64,000 nt of DNA, from positions 124,001-188,000 of the forward strand of contig DATMYR010000088.1 in NCBI GenBank assembly GCA_035560815.1, in the 5' to 3' direction. This DNA comes from UBA5314 sp035560815. Lineage in GTDB: Bacteria > Bacillota > Syntrophomonadia > Syntrophomonadales > Syntrophomonadaceae. The translations under genes were made by a program, and so were the position numbers. Below, piece after piece: positions 7,744 to 16,718 of the stretch (position 1 is its first letter; each line of letters starts with the position of its first letter). The notes beneath the pieces were generated by a model, which ran no database searches, was not told the origin of the DNA, and worked only from the letters and a program-made list of their open reading frames with translations.

Positions 7744-8811
7744 ATGGTGCAACTCCATTCACTGCCCAGGATAGGATCCAGGAGCATGTCGCTTATGAAA
7801 GCCGCTTATGGCAGTTTTCATAAAGCATGGGAAGCCGATAGCCAGGATCTCCTAAAACTGCTCCCCGATCCCAGGCAGGTTGAGGCGATTCTTCAAGCGA
7901 GAAAGAGTGTTAATCTCAACCACTATGGGGAAGAATTAAGCAAGCAGCCTATGAGCCTGGTTACCTGGGATGATCCTGAATATCCCGAGGCTCTCAAACA
8001 TATAGCTCAGAAACCGTATTTACTCTATTACCGCGGACGGTTGGACTGCTTGCAGGTTCTATGCGTGGCTGTGGTGGGATCCAGACGCCCTACAGCTTAT
8101 GGCCGCCGGACTGCCCACTGCCTGGGGCAGGATATGGCCAGCCGGCAGGTGACAGTGGTCAGTGGTCTGGCCCGAGGAATCGATACAGAGGCACATAAAG
8201 GCGCAATAGAGGGAAAGGGCTTTACCGCTGCGGTCCTGGGCAGCGGGATTGACGTGATGTATCCGCGCGAAAATCGACGTCTATTCGATGAGGTATGCGA
8301 GGAGGGGTTGGTTGTAAGCGAATTCCCCCCGGGGACACCTCCTGACGCCCGGAATTTTCCGCGCCGCAATCGGATTATATCCGGGCTATCCCGAGGCGTG
8401 GTAGTGGTTGAAGCACGCAGCCGCAGTGGTGCACTTATTACTGCCGATTTTGCGCTGGAACAGGGACGGGATGTTTTTGCTGTACCCGGGCCCATTGGAA
8501 GTGAAAACAGCGTGGGGACCAACCGTTTGATCCAGCAGGGGGCCAAACTTATCACGGGAAGTGAGGATGTTTTGGAAGAATATCTGCAGGTTAAAAACGT
8601 TGCAGAACCGGGACTTCGACAGCCTCAACTGCTAATGCTGGACAGAAACGAGGAAGAGGTATTACAATGTATAGGTTATGAGCCGGTCCATATGGATGAT
8701 CTACTTGCAATGGCTAATATGGGAATCGGCGCCCTCAGCACCCTTTTGCTGAAACTGGAATTGGGTGGATTGGTTTGCAGTCTGCCGGGAAAATATTATG
8801 TTAAGAATTAG
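7744..8811 (+). CDS. dprA: DNA-processing protein DprA
   Basis: DprA binds single-stranded DNA entering the cell during transformation and loads RecA. The Rossmann-like domain is clear: VAVVGSRRPTAYG near residue 110, VVSGLARGIDTEAHKGA near 140, and RNFPRRNRIISGLSRG near 205, with a C-terminal winged-helix-like segment (VHMDDLLAMANMG, residues 315-350). ATG at 7744 gives 355 residues, but it starts in the middle of the usual N-terminal motif. An in-frame ATT at 7714 behind AAGGAAGGG would add ten residues that align with the family start. It begins the dprA-topA-trmFO-xerC-hslVU-codY block. Confidence 0.95.
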   Translation: MVQLHSLPRIGSRSMSLMKAAYGSFHKAWEADSQDLLKLLPDPRQVEAILQARKSVNLNHYGEELSKQPMSLVTWDDPEYPEALKHIAQKPYLLYYRGRLDCLQVLCVAVVGSRRPTAYGRRTAHCLGQDMASRQVTVVSGLARGIDTEAHKGAIEGKGFTAAVLGSGIDVMYPRENRRLFDEVCEEGLVVSEFPPGTPPDARNFPRRNRIISGLSRGVVVVEARSRSGALITADFALEQGRDVFAVPGPIGSENSVGTNRLIQQGAKLITGSEDVLEEYLQVKNVAEPGLRQPQLLMLDRNEEEVLQCIGYEPVHMDDLLAMANMGIGALSTLLLKLELGGLVCSLPGKYYVKN

Positions 8812-8833
8812 CAATAAGAAGAGGTGATATGAT

Positions 8834-10912
8834 TTGGCGGGGGGTACACTGGTAATTGTGGAGTCGGCAGCCAAAGCCAAAACGCTGAGCAAATTTTTAG
8901 GCCGGGGATACAAAGTCAAGGCATCTGTTGGCCATGTGAAAGACCTGCCCAAAAGCAAGCTGGGTATAGACATAGAAAACAATTTTCAACCGCAATATAT
9001 TACCATCCGGGGCAAAGGTGAACTGCTCAAAGAGATAAAGGAAGAGTCTTTGAAGGTTGACAGAGTCCTCTTGGCCACTGACCCTGATAGAGAAGGAGAG
9101 GCCATTGCCTGGCATCTGCAAAATGCCATGCGTATACCGGAAGACAGCGCCTGTCGCATCGAATTTCATGAAATTACTCGGGATGCGGTCAAAAACGCCA
9201 TCAAACATTCCCGCCCTGTTGACCGTCAACGGGTCCAGGCCCAACAAGCCAGGCGGGTTTTGGATCGATTGGTAGGATATAATCTCAGCCCGCTGCTGTG
9301 GAGCAAGGTGCGCAAAGGGCTGAGTGCCGGGCGGGTGCAGTCAGTAGCGGTGCGGCTTATCGCCGAGAGGGAAGACGAGATTAATCGCTTTGTGCCTGAA
9401 GAATACTGGACCCTTGAGACCGTTCTGACTGATAAAGCCGGCCATGCCTTTATGGCTCGCATTTTTTCCTTTCAAGATGACAAGCTGGAAATCACAAGTC
9501 AGGAGCAAATGACCGGGATCTGCCAGATCCTGGAGAAGACACCGTTAAAAGCCCTGCGGCTGGAGAAAAAGGAGAAACCGAAGACAGCCAAGCCCCCGTT
9601 TACAACCAGCACCATGCAGCAGGAAGCATCTCGGCGCTTGAACTTCTTCTCCAAACGGACCATGAAAGTTGCCCAGGAACTTTATGAAGGACTGGATATG
9701 GGTAAACAGGGCACGGTAGGTTTGATTTCCTACTTAAGAACTGACTCTACCCGGGTGGCGACTGTTGCTCAAGAAGAGGCCCGTGACTTCATCTCTAAAC
9801 AATATGGCAATGAATATGTGCCGGAAAAGCCCAATGAATATAAAAGCCGCAAGGGAGCACAGGATGCTCATGAGGCTATACGTCCTACAGCAGTTTCCCG
9901 CACCCCAGAGAGTGTTAAAGCTTTTCTATCCCGCGACCAATATCGGCTCTATAAGCTGATTTGGGATCGCTTTGTTTCCAGCCAAATGGCGCCTGCGCTT
10001 TATGATACGGTTCGTCTGGATATCAAGGCCGGGGAATATGGGCTCAGAGCCAACTCTTCTCAACTCCGCTTTGCAGGATGTAAGCGGGTGTATAATGATG
10101 GAGATGACGAAGAGGTGAAAAATCCTATTCCCGATATAGCCAAAGGGCAGGAGCTCTTCCTGCAGGAATTGAAACCGGAACAGCACTTTACCCAACCCCC
10201 GCCTCGTTTTACCGAGGCCAGCCTCGTCAAGCACCTGGAGGAAAAGAACATCGGCCGGCCCAGCACCTATGCGCCCATTATCGATACCATTTTAAAGCGC
10301 AACTATGTAGAGCGCCGCACCAAACAATTTGTCCCTACGGAACTGGGGATCATTGTTGTAGAGCTTTTGAAAGACAACTTCCCCCGCATTATGGATGTTG
10401 AGTTCACTGCCAAGATGGAAGAAGATCTGGACCGCATTGAAGAAGGGGAGTTGGAGTGGACCCAGGTAGTCAGTGAATTCTATGAACCGTTTAATGCCGA
10501 GTTAGAAAAAGCTAAAATCGACGTTGTACGAGTGGAGATCAAAGATGAAGAAGCCGGGAAACCCTGTCCCAAGTGTGACAAACCGCTGCTCATCAAACAC
10601 GGACGATTTGGCAAATTTCTTGCCTGTTCAGGCTTTCCCGAGTGCCGGCATACGGAATCGGTGAATCAGGAAATTGGCATTCCTTGTCCCCGCTGCCAAG
10701 GAGCCATCGTTGCGTTAAAGAGCAAAAAAGGGCGCCGTTTTTATGGCTGCAGTAATTTTCCCACCTGCGAATTTCGCTCCTGGAACAAACCCACTGGTGA
10801 GCTTTGTTCTCACTGTGGAGAAGCCCTTGTGGAAAAGCCAAACCGTTCACAGGAAATTGAGAATATATGCCCCAATCCTAATTGTCCCAGCCGCGAAAAA
10901 GTGAGGGCCTAA
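8834..10912 (+). CDS. topA: DNA topoisomerase I (type IA)
   Basis: TopA relaxes negative supercoils by cutting one strand through a tyrosyl linkage. The TTG at 8834 follows AGAGGTGAT. The Toprim domain begins LVIVESAAKAKTLSKFL and carries the acidic triad in LLATDPDREGEAIAWH. The active-site tyrosine lies in GLISYLRTDSTR near residue 300. After the core, three or more C4-type zinc ribbons follow (PCPKCDKPL, PCPRCQGAI, LCSHCGEAL and a final CPNPNCPS), usual for Firmicute enzymes of about 690 residues. Its stop overlaps the start region of trmFO. Confidence 0.98.
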   Translation: MAGGTLVIVESAAKAKTLSKFLGRGYKVKASVGHVKDLPKSKLGIDIENNFQPQYITIRGKGELLKEIKEESLKVDRVLLATDPDREGEAIAWHLQNAMRIPEDSACRIEFHEITRDAVKNAIKHSRPVDRQRVQAQQARRVLDRLVGYNLSPLLWSKVRKGLSAGRVQSVAVRLIAEREDEINRFVPEEYWTLETVLTDKAGHAFMARIFSFQDDKLEITSQEQMTGICQILEKTPLKALRLEKKEKPKTAKPPFTTSTMQQEASRRLNFFSKRTMKVAQELYEGLDMGKQGTVGLISYLRTDSTRVATVAQEEARDFISKQYGNEYVPEKPNEYKSRKGAQDAHEAIRPTAVSRTPESVKAFLSRDQYRLYKLIWDRFVSSQMAPALYDTVRLDIKAGEYGLRANSSQLRFAGCKRVYNDGDDEEVKNPIPDIAKGQELFLQELKPEQHFTQPPPRFTEASLVKHLEEKNIGRPSTYAPIIDTILKRNYVERRTKQFVPTELGIIVVELLKDNFPRIMDVEFTAKMEEDLDRIEEGELEWTQVVSEFYEPFNAELEKAKIDVVRVEIKDEEAGKPCPKCDKPLLIKHGRFGKFLACSGFPECRHTESVNQEIGIPCPRCQGAIVALKSKKGRRFYGCSNFPTCEFRSWNKPTGELCSHCGEALVEKPNRSQEIENICPNPNCPSREKVRA

Positions 10913-10914
10913 TT

Positions 10915-12219
10915 TTGGATGCCATCCATGTCATCGGTGGAGGTCTGGCAGGCTGCGAAGCGGCTTATCAAATAGCTGCCCAGAGCATACCGGTAAAACT
11001 CTGGGAAATGCGCCCCGGCCAAAGCACTCCCGCCCACCAGACGGGCGATCTTGCGGAGCTGGTGTGCAGTAATTCCCTGAAATCGGAAGCCGAGAATACA
11101 GCGCAGGGCTTATTAAAAATGGAGATGCGCACACTGGGTTCCTTGCTTATCGACTGCGCCCAGGAAAGCCGTGTTCCGGCCGGGTCTGCTCTGGCTGTAG
11201 ACCGCCGTAGATTTTCCCGCATAGTATCCCAATTCATTGAAAGCAATCCTTTCATCCAGGTGGTCAGAGAAGAAATATTGGAACTGCCAGCATCGGGATT
11301 GTGCATCATTGCCACAGGACCCCTGACCTCAAGCACCTTCAGCGCCTGTTTACAGAAGTTAAACGGGGAAGAAAACCTGCACTTTTATGATGCAATTGCC
11401 CCCAGTGTTACAGCCGAAAGCCTCGATTATTCCAGGATATTCAAGGCTTCCCGTTATGGCAAGGGCAGTGCTGATTATCTAAATAGTCCATTTTCCAAAG
11501 AAGAGTACGAATTGTTTTATAAAGAACTGGTGGAGGCCGACATTAGGGAAGGACATGCCATCGACCAGGGACCTTTCTTCAATGCCTGTATGCCCGTGGA
11601 GGTAATGGCCCAACGAGGTGTGGATACTATGCGATTTGGCCCAATGCGGCCGGTAGGGCTGGAAGCCGGGGAGGGAGAAGACCGTCCTTACGCAGTGGTT
11701 CAACTGCGCCAGGAAGATCTCGAGGGCCGCATATTTGGTCTGGTTGGATTCCAGACCCGCCTACGCTGGGGGGAACAAGATCGTGTCTTCAGGCTTATAC
11801 CGGGTCTTGAAAAAGCCGAGTTTGTACGTTATGGCTCCATGCATCGCAATACCTTCATGAATAGTCCCGCCCTCCTGCATCCTACCTTGCAGTGGAACAA
11901 GGACAACCGCGTCATCTTTGCCGGTCAACTGACCGGTGTGGAGGGCTATATGGAATCAGCAGCGACCGGCATCCTGGCAGGTATCAACGCAGCCCGCCTG
12001 TATAAAGGGATGGACGCACTTACCTTACCTGCCACCACGATGATAGGCGCCCTGGTTCATTTCATTACCAGTGCGCGGGATCATCATTTTCAACCAGTCA
12101 ACGCCAATTTTGGACTGCTCCCCCCCTTGCAAGGCAAAATCCGGGACAAGCAGAAGCGTTACCAGGCATATGTAGACCGTTCACGGTTGGACATGGGAGA
12201 GTTTTCAGAATTGCTGTAA
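10915..12219 (+). CDS. trmFO: Methylenetetrahydrofolate-tRNA-(uracil-5-)-methyltransferase TrmFO
   Basis: The enzyme makes 5-methyluridine at position 54 of tRNA using methylenetetrahydrofolate and FAD. The N-terminal FAD site is IHVIGGGLAGCEAAYQ, and the family motifs CSNSLKSE and GPMRPVGLE are present, as is the C-terminal GQLTGVEGYMESAATG. TTG at 10915 is preferred because GAGGG sits 7 bases upstream and the product then begins right before the FAD motif (434 residues). A longer frame from TTG 10882 would overlap topA without a ribosome-binding site. It lies between topA and xerC as in Bacillus. Confidence 0.96.
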   Translation: MDAIHVIGGGLAGCEAAYQIAAQSIPVKLWEMRPGQSTPAHQTGDLAELVCSNSLKSEAENTAQGLLKMEMRTLGSLLIDCAQESRVPAGSALAVDRRRFSRIVSQFIESNPFIQVVREEILELPASGLCIIATGPLTSSTFSACLQKLNGEENLHFYDAIAPSVTAESLDYSRIFKASRYGKGSADYLNSPFSKEEYELFYKELVEADIREGHAIDQGPFFNACMPVEVMAQRGVDTMRFGPMRPVGLEAGEGEDRPYAVVQLRQEDLEGRIFGLVGFQTRLRWGEQDRVFRLIPGLEKAEFVRYGSMHRNTFMNSPALLHPTLQWNKDNRVIFAGQLTGVEGYMESAATGILAGINAARLYKGMDALTLPATTMIGALVHFITSARDHHFQPVNANFGLLPPLQGKIRDKQKRYQAYVDRSRLDMGEFSELL

Positions 12220-12286
12220 AAATGGTTGTAATTTAAGATACAATATGTTAGCATTTCTGTAGAATTTCTGGAAGAAGGCCTGCCTT

Positions 12287-13198
12287 ATGCTGTTTCAACA
12301 CTTGCAAGGGTTTTTGACCTATCTACGCGTGGAAAAGAGTGCGGCTAGCTTAACATTGCTTAGTTATGAAACTGATTTAATTCAGTTTTTTGCTTTTTTG
12401 GCCAATACCCATCAAATATCCCGCGAAGCAATCGGAACCGAATATCTGAATCACGTTATTGTGAGGCAATATCTTGCCAGTATGCAGCAAAAGGGCTGGA
12501 GTCGAGCCACCATGGCCAGAAAACTGGCCGCGTTACGTTCATTTGTGCGCTATCTTTGCCGGGAAAACATCCTGACCAGCAATCCAATTGCTGCTGTATC
12601 CACCCCCAAACAAGATAAACGACTCCCTAAATTTTTATATCCAACCGAAGTCCAAGTACTCATGGAAGCTCCCGACCACACAACTCCGGCAGGAAAGAGG
12701 GACCGAGCCATCCTGGAGACTCTATATTCCTCGGGTTTGCGCGTTAGTGAACTTGTGGGTTTGGATCAGTATGATATAGACTTCAATGAGCAATATGTTC
12801 GAGTCACGGGGAAGGGCAATAAAGAGAGAATCGTACCCCTGGGGGGCAAGGCCCGGGAAGCTCTCGTTGATTACCTGGATAGCGGCCGTTCACGGTTCAT
12901 GCGCAAAAACCAGGAAGCAGTTTCGGCATTATTTTTAAACAAAGCCGGACAACGGCTCAGTGCCCGGAGTGTACGTAATATCATGAATAAGTATGTGGAG
13001 CTGGTGGCTTTACAGCGGAAAGTTAGTCCCCACAGCCTCCGGCACTCGTTTGCCACTCATCTGCTGGGAGCGGGGGCGGACTTGCGCTCAGTGCAAGAAC
13101 TGCTGGGCCATGTAAAATTGTCGACTACCCAGGTGTACACCCACCTGAGTCGGGAAGAAATAAAGAATATCTATACGGACAGCCATCCACGGAGGTAA
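12287..13198 (+). CDS. xerC: Tyrosine recombinase XerC (CodV-type)
   Basis: XerC resolves chromosome dimers at dif together with XerD. The 303-residue protein has an N-terminal SAM-like DNA-binding domain (1-105) and the catalytic domain with Arg152 (SGLRVSEL), the beta-hairpin lysine in GKGNKER, His249 and Arg252 (HSLRHSFATHLL), His275 (LLGHVK) and the nucleophile Tyr284 (VYTHLS). ATG at 12287 has AAGAAGG 8-9 bases upstream. It stands directly before hslV, the order known as codV-clpQ-clpY-codY in Bacillus, which favours XerC over XerD. Confidence 0.95.
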   Translation: MLFQHLQGFLTYLRVEKSAASLTLLSYETDLIQFFAFLANTHQISREAIGTEYLNHVIVRQYLASMQQKGWSRATMARKLAALRSFVRYLCRENILTSNPIAAVSTPKQDKRLPKFLYPTEVQVLMEAPDHTTPAGKRDRAILETLYSSGLRVSELVGLDQYDIDFNEQYVRVTGKGNKERIVPLGGKAREALVDYLDSGRSRFMRKNQEAVSALFLNKAGQRLSARSVRNIMNKYVELVALQRKVSPHSLRHSFATHLLGAGADLRSVQELLGHVKLSTTQVYTHLSREEIKNIYTDSHPRR

Positions 13199-13200
13199 AT

Positions 13201-13731
13201 ATGTTTGAAGCGACTACCATTATAGCGGTTCGAAGGAACGGCCAGACTGCTGTTGCAGGAGACGGGCAGGTCACCTTCGGACAGAGCACGGTTATGAAGC
13301 ATAATGCCCGCAAGGTTCGCAAGCTCTATGAAGGCCAGGTAGCGGCCGGTTTTGCCGGTTCGGTAGCCGACGCATTCACCCTTTTTAGCAAATTCGAAGA
13401 AAAACTTAAACAATCGGGTGGCAATTTAACCCGGGCAGCTGTCGATCTGGCCAAAGAATGGCGTTCGGATCGTGTGCTGAGACGGTTGGAAGCATTGCTT
13501 ATCGTGGCCGACCGGGAAAAGATGTTCATCATTTCTGGAAATGGTGAACTCATTGAGGCTGAAGACGGAATTACCGCCATAGGTTCCGGCGGACCCTATG
13601 CCCTGGCTGCTGCCCGGGCTTTATGCAGGCATACCGGGATGGAAGCACCGGAAGTGGCTTGTGAAGCACTCAAAATTGCATCGGAAATATGCATATACAC
13701 GAATGACCAAATTTCCATGGAAGTAATATAA
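13201..13731 (+). CDS. hslV: ATP-dependent protease proteolytic subunit HslV (ClpQ)
   Basis: HslV is the proteasome-like peptidase that works in a ring with the unfoldase HslU. The 176-residue protein carries the core AGDGQVTFGQSTVMKHNARKV, GFAGSVADAFTLF and IGSGGPYALAAARAL. The likely nucleophile threonine pair lies at residues 5-6 (MFEATTII), so four residues must be removed to expose it unless another residue acts; Bacillus relatives also carry residues before TT. ATG at 13201 follows GGAGGT, only 2 bases after xerC. It is followed by hslU. Confidence 0.96.
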   Translation: MFEATTIIAVRRNGQTAVAGDGQVTFGQSTVMKHNARKVRKLYEGQVAAGFAGSVADAFTLFSKFEEKLKQSGGNLTRAAVDLAKEWRSDRVLRRLEALLIVADREKMFIISGNGELIEAEDGITAIGSGGPYALAAARALCRHTGMEAPEVACEALKIASEICIYTNDQISMEVI

Positions 13732-13771
13732 CTGATTTGCCCAAAAACCAGTGAGCAGAGGAGGTTTTGCT

Positions 13772-15172
13772 TTGCCCGGTCTTACTCCTAAAGAAATCGT
13801 GGAAGAATTGGATAAGCATATCATCGGACAAAATATGGCCAAAAAGGCGGTCGCCATAGCCCTGCGCAACCGCTATCGTAGAAAACTCCTGCCTCCCGAG
13901 TTGCGAGAAGAAATCTATCCAAAGAACATTATTATGATAGGGTCTACCGGTGTGGGCAAGACGGAGATTGCCCGCCGCCTGGCTCGTCTGGTCAAAGCAC
14001 CCTTTGTTAAGGTGGAGGCCAGCAAGTTCACAGAGGTCGGTTATGTAGGCCGGGACGTTGATTCCATGATTCGTGACCTGGTGGAAACCGCCATTCGAAC
14101 TGTAAAACAGGAAAAATATGAAGAGGTAGAAGAAAAGGCCCGGGAGCTAGCGCAAGAACGGATCCTGGATTATATGCTGCCCTATCCTAAAAAAGGAACC
14201 CGCAGCAACCGCAATCCTCTGGAATTTCTCCTGGGACAGGGTTCGGAGCAGCCGGAAGTAGATGAGGAATTCGAACGCAAGATCAAGGAAGTGGAAGAAC
14301 AGAGAGCAATTATGAGGCAAAAGTTGTCCCGCCAGGAACTGGAAGATGAACTCATTGAAGTTGAAGTTGAAGAACGAAACACTTCCTTCATGGAGGTCTT
14401 TTCCGGTGCAGGGGTTGAAGAAATGGGAATCAACCTTCAGGACATGTTTGGTAATTTAGTTCCAAAGAAGAAAAAGATACGCAAGGTAACGGTAGAAGAA
14501 GCAAGAAAGATGCTGACATTCGAAGAAGCCCAGCGTTTAATTGAGGTGGATGAAGTGAACCGGGAAGCCATCCGCCGGGTGGAAGAAGACGGGATCGTAT
14601 TTCTGGATGAAATTGATAAGATTGCCGGGCGGGAGAGCGATTACGGGCCGGACGTGTCCCGCGGTGGAGTTCAGCGAGACATCCTCCCCATTGTGGAGGG
14701 ATCTACGGTTGTCACTAAATATGGTCCGGTTTCAACTGATCATATTTTATTTATCGCAGCCGGTGCTTTTCACGTCAGCAAACCTTCTGATCTGATACCT
14801 GAGCTGCAGGGTCGTTTTCCCATCCGGGTAGAACTGGAGAGTCTTACTCGGGCTGACCTGCGTAGGATTCTGACAGAGCCGCATAATTCTCTCATCAAGC
14901 AGTATACTGCTTTACTTGAAACAGAGAACGTAAGCATAAGTTTTAGCGAAGAAGCAATAGATTATGTTTCGGACACCGCCTACGAAGTGAACGCACGTAC
15001 AGAAAATATTGGGGCGCGCCGTCTCCATACCATTATGGAAAAGGTTTTAGAAGACCTCCTTTTTGATGCTCCGTATATGAAAGGGCAGGAGTTTCAGGTT
15101 GATCAGCAATATGTCTCCGATCATTTGAAAAAAATCGTAGAGGATGAAGATCTAAGCAGATACATTCTTTAA
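13772..15172 (+). CDS. hslU: ATP-dependent protease ATPase subunit HslU (ClpY)
   Basis: HslU is the AAA+ unfoldase that feeds HslV. TTG at 13772 is chosen because AGGAGG (13759-13764) is exactly 7 bases upstream and the product begins with the family start LTPKEIVEELDKHIIGQ; the GTG at 13751 would lie before the ribosome-binding site. Walker A is GSTGVGKTEIARRLA, the intermediate domain is Glu-rich (about 120-250), Walker B is IVFLDEIDKIAGR, and sensor regions include NIGARRLHTIMEKVLEDLLFDA-type C-terminal residues. The length, 466 residues, is normal. Confidence 0.97.
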   Translation: MPGLTPKEIVEELDKHIIGQNMAKKAVAIALRNRYRRKLLPPELREEIYPKNIIMIGSTGVGKTEIARRLARLVKAPFVKVEASKFTEVGYVGRDVDSMIRDLVETAIRTVKQEKYEEVEEKARELAQERILDYMLPYPKKGTRSNRNPLEFLLGQGSEQPEVDEEFERKIKEVEEQRAIMRQKLSRQELEDELIEVEVEERNTSFMEVFSGAGVEEMGINLQDMFGNLVPKKKKIRKVTVEEARKMLTFEEAQRLIEVDEVNREAIRRVEEDGIVFLDEIDKIAGRESDYGPDVSRGGVQRDILPIVEGSTVVTKYGPVSTDHILFIAAGAFHVSKPSDLIPELQGRFPIRVELESLTRADLRRILTEPHNSLIKQYTALLETENVSISFSEEAIDYVSDTAYEVNARTENIGARRLHTIMEKVLEDLLFDAPYMKGQEFQVDQQYVSDHLKKIVEDEDLSRYIL

Positions 15173-15189
15173 AAGTGGGGGTATTTCAT

Positions 15190-15972
15190 ATGCAAAAAAC
15201 ATTGTTGGAAAAATCCAGGTCTATCAATCGGATTCTGCAGAAAATCGGAGGCAACCCGGTAGACTTTTTCGAAATGGCACAGGTCCTGGCCGACAATCTG
15301 GACAGTGGGGTATTCATTGTTGGAAGAAGAGGGGGCATCAGCGGCTACGCTTTCACTCCTGCGGTTCAGTGCCAGGAGATTAAGGACCTGGTAAGCCATG
15401 CAGAGCGATTCCCGGAAAGCTTCAACCGAGAACTGTTGAACATATATGAAAGCAGATCCAACGTACATATGGACGATGGACGTCGCTGTATTTTCAATAT
15501 GGGGGCCTGCACTGTCAACTGCACTCATCTCATCTGGTCGATCACGCCTATCTTTGGCGGGGCCCGGCGAATAGGAACCTTAATTCTCATGCGCGATAAT
15601 GATCCATTCACGCAGGATGATATGGTTCTCACCGAATACGGAGCCATCGTTGTTGCCAATGAGATTATGCGCATGCGAGCTGAAAGAATTGAAGAAGAAG
15701 CACAGAAAAAGGCTGCTGTTCAAATCGCTCTGGCGACCCTTTCTTATTCGGAACGGGAAGCTATCGAGCACATCATTAACGAATTAAATGGCAGTGAAGG
15801 ACTTCTCGTAGCCAGCCGCATCGCGGACAAAGTGGGTATCACCAGATCAGTAATCGTCAGCGCTTTACGGAAATTCGAGAGCGCCGGAGTTATTGAATCC
15901 CGCTCTTTGGGAATGAAAGGAACCTATATAAAAGTGTTGAACGAATTCCTGCTTGATGAATTGCGCAAATAA
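15190..15972 (+). CDS. codY: GTP-sensing transcriptional pleiotropic regulator CodY
   Basis: CodY binds GTP and branched-chain amino acids and represses stationary-phase genes in Firmicutes. The N-terminal GAF-type ligand domain spans roughly residues 1-155, and the C-terminal winged helix reads VASRIADKVGITRSVIVSALRKFESAGVIESRS. ATG at 15190 lies 8 bases after GTGGGGG, giving 260 residues as in Bacillus; a GTG at 15175 is a less likely start. The gene ends the hslVU unit and lies upstream of the motility operon, which CodY is known to influence in several Firmicutes. Confidence 0.97.
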   Translation: MQKTLLEKSRSINRILQKIGGNPVDFFEMAQVLADNLDSGVFIVGRRGGISGYAFTPAVQCQEIKDLVSHAERFPESFNRELLNIYESRSNVHMDDGRRCIFNMGACTVNCTHLIWSITPIFGGARRIGTLILMRDNDPFTQDDMVLTEYGAIVVANEIMRMRAERIEEEAQKKAAVQIALATLSYSEREAIEHIINELNGSEGLLVASRIADKVGITRSVIVSALRKFESAGVIESRSLGMKGTYIKVLNEFLLDELRK

Positions 15973-16048
15973 TGCGTAAGTAATATCTGGGAAAACGTTC
16001 TAGGCCAGCTGCCAGGTCAGATGACGAAAGTGAAGATTAATTTATGAG

Positions 16049-16145
16049 AAAAGCCCGTAATTGAGGCGTTTAAGGTATGGGGACGGACATTCCTTTCAGG
16101 TAAGGTCACGTCCCCGTATAGAGCACATTGATTGAACGGGCTTTT
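16049..16145. repeat. Nested inverted-repeat element (REP-like) after codY
   Basis: An outer 10-bp perfect stem (AAAAGCCCGT at 16049-16058 with ACGGGCTTTT at 16136-16145) encloses an inner stem (TATGGGGACG at 16076-16085 with CGTCCCCGTA at 16109-16118; 7 perfect pairs plus further pairs). The GGGGACG/CGTCCCC core recurs in the palindromes at 47046 and 49290. No transposase is nearby. The right outer arm plus the following T-run could also act as a terminator. Confidence 0.6.
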
Positions 16146-16150
16146 GTTAT

Positions 16151-16181
16151 GACCAACCATTTTTGGTTGGTCGTTGTTTTT
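16151..16181 (+). terminator. Rho-independent terminator between codY and flgB
   Basis: GACCAACCA pairs perfectly with TGGTTGGTC around TTTT, followed by GTTGTTTTT. It separates the codY unit from the motility operon. The remaining bases to flgB are AT-rich, with no clear sigma-A or sigma-D promoter that I can defend. Confidence 0.85.
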
Positions 16182-16291
16182 CCCCAAAATATCCGAAAAA
16201 ATCTTGGATTTTTAAGTTATTTTAGAAGGAATATTGGAAATTGAAGTAGAAGTATGAAATCAAGGTAAATACCTACCTGGAGGTGCTTTCC

Positions 16292-16714
16292 GTGCTGGAA
16301 AAGATTTTTTCCTCGGGTACATTACCAATATTAAACAAATCTATGGATGCCGCGACACTGCGGGACTCCGTTATTGCTGACAACATCGCGAATGTAGACA
16401 CGCCGGGTTTCAAACGCACTGAGGTTATTTTCGAGGAAAAGCTAAAAAAAGTTCTGAATGATGAGTCCAACAATGTGAGGCTGAAATTGACCGACCCACG
16501 GCATTTTCAGGTTGGGGGGCAGTATGACGGAGCGGATTTGCAGCCCGATCTTGTTCATGTAACCGGTGAAAGCTATAGAAATGACGGTAATAATGTCGAC
16601 ATTGATGTAGAGATGGCCAAGAGGACAAAAAACGAGCTGTATTACGATTCCCTGGCTCAATGCATGAGTAAAGAAATTCAACTTTTACGCCTGGCTATAA
16701 CCGGAAAGGGGTAG
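16292..16714 (+). CDS. flgB: Flagellar basal-body rod protein FlgB
   Basis: FlgB is a proximal rod subunit of the flagellar axial structure. The N-terminal rod motif ADNIANVDTPGFKRTEV is present near residues 28-44, and the C-terminal helix (MAKRTKNELYYDSLAQCMSKE) completes the coiled-coil pair. GTG at 16292 is preceded by TGGAGGTG with 6-base spacing; the upstream GTG at 16283 overlaps that site and is rejected. The product has 140 residues. It is the first gene of the long motility operon. Confidence 0.96.
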   Translation: MLEKIFSSGTLPILNKSMDAATLRDSVIADNIANVDTPGFKRTEVIFEEKLKKVLNDESNNVRLKLTDPRHFQVGGQYDGADLQPDLVHVTGESYRNDGNNVDIDVEMAKRTKNELYYDSLAQCMSKEIQLLRLAITGKG

Positions 16715-16718
16715 TAAG

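Noticed and set aside
7518..7787. 89-residue minus-strand open frame upstream of dprA
   Set aside because: No ribosome-binding site, overlaps the dprA start, and shows no recognisable composition or motif.
10882..10914. Longer trmFO frame starting at TTG 10882 inside topA
   Set aside because: No ribosome-binding site; GAGGG at 10903 serves the TTG at 10915, which begins right before the FAD motif.
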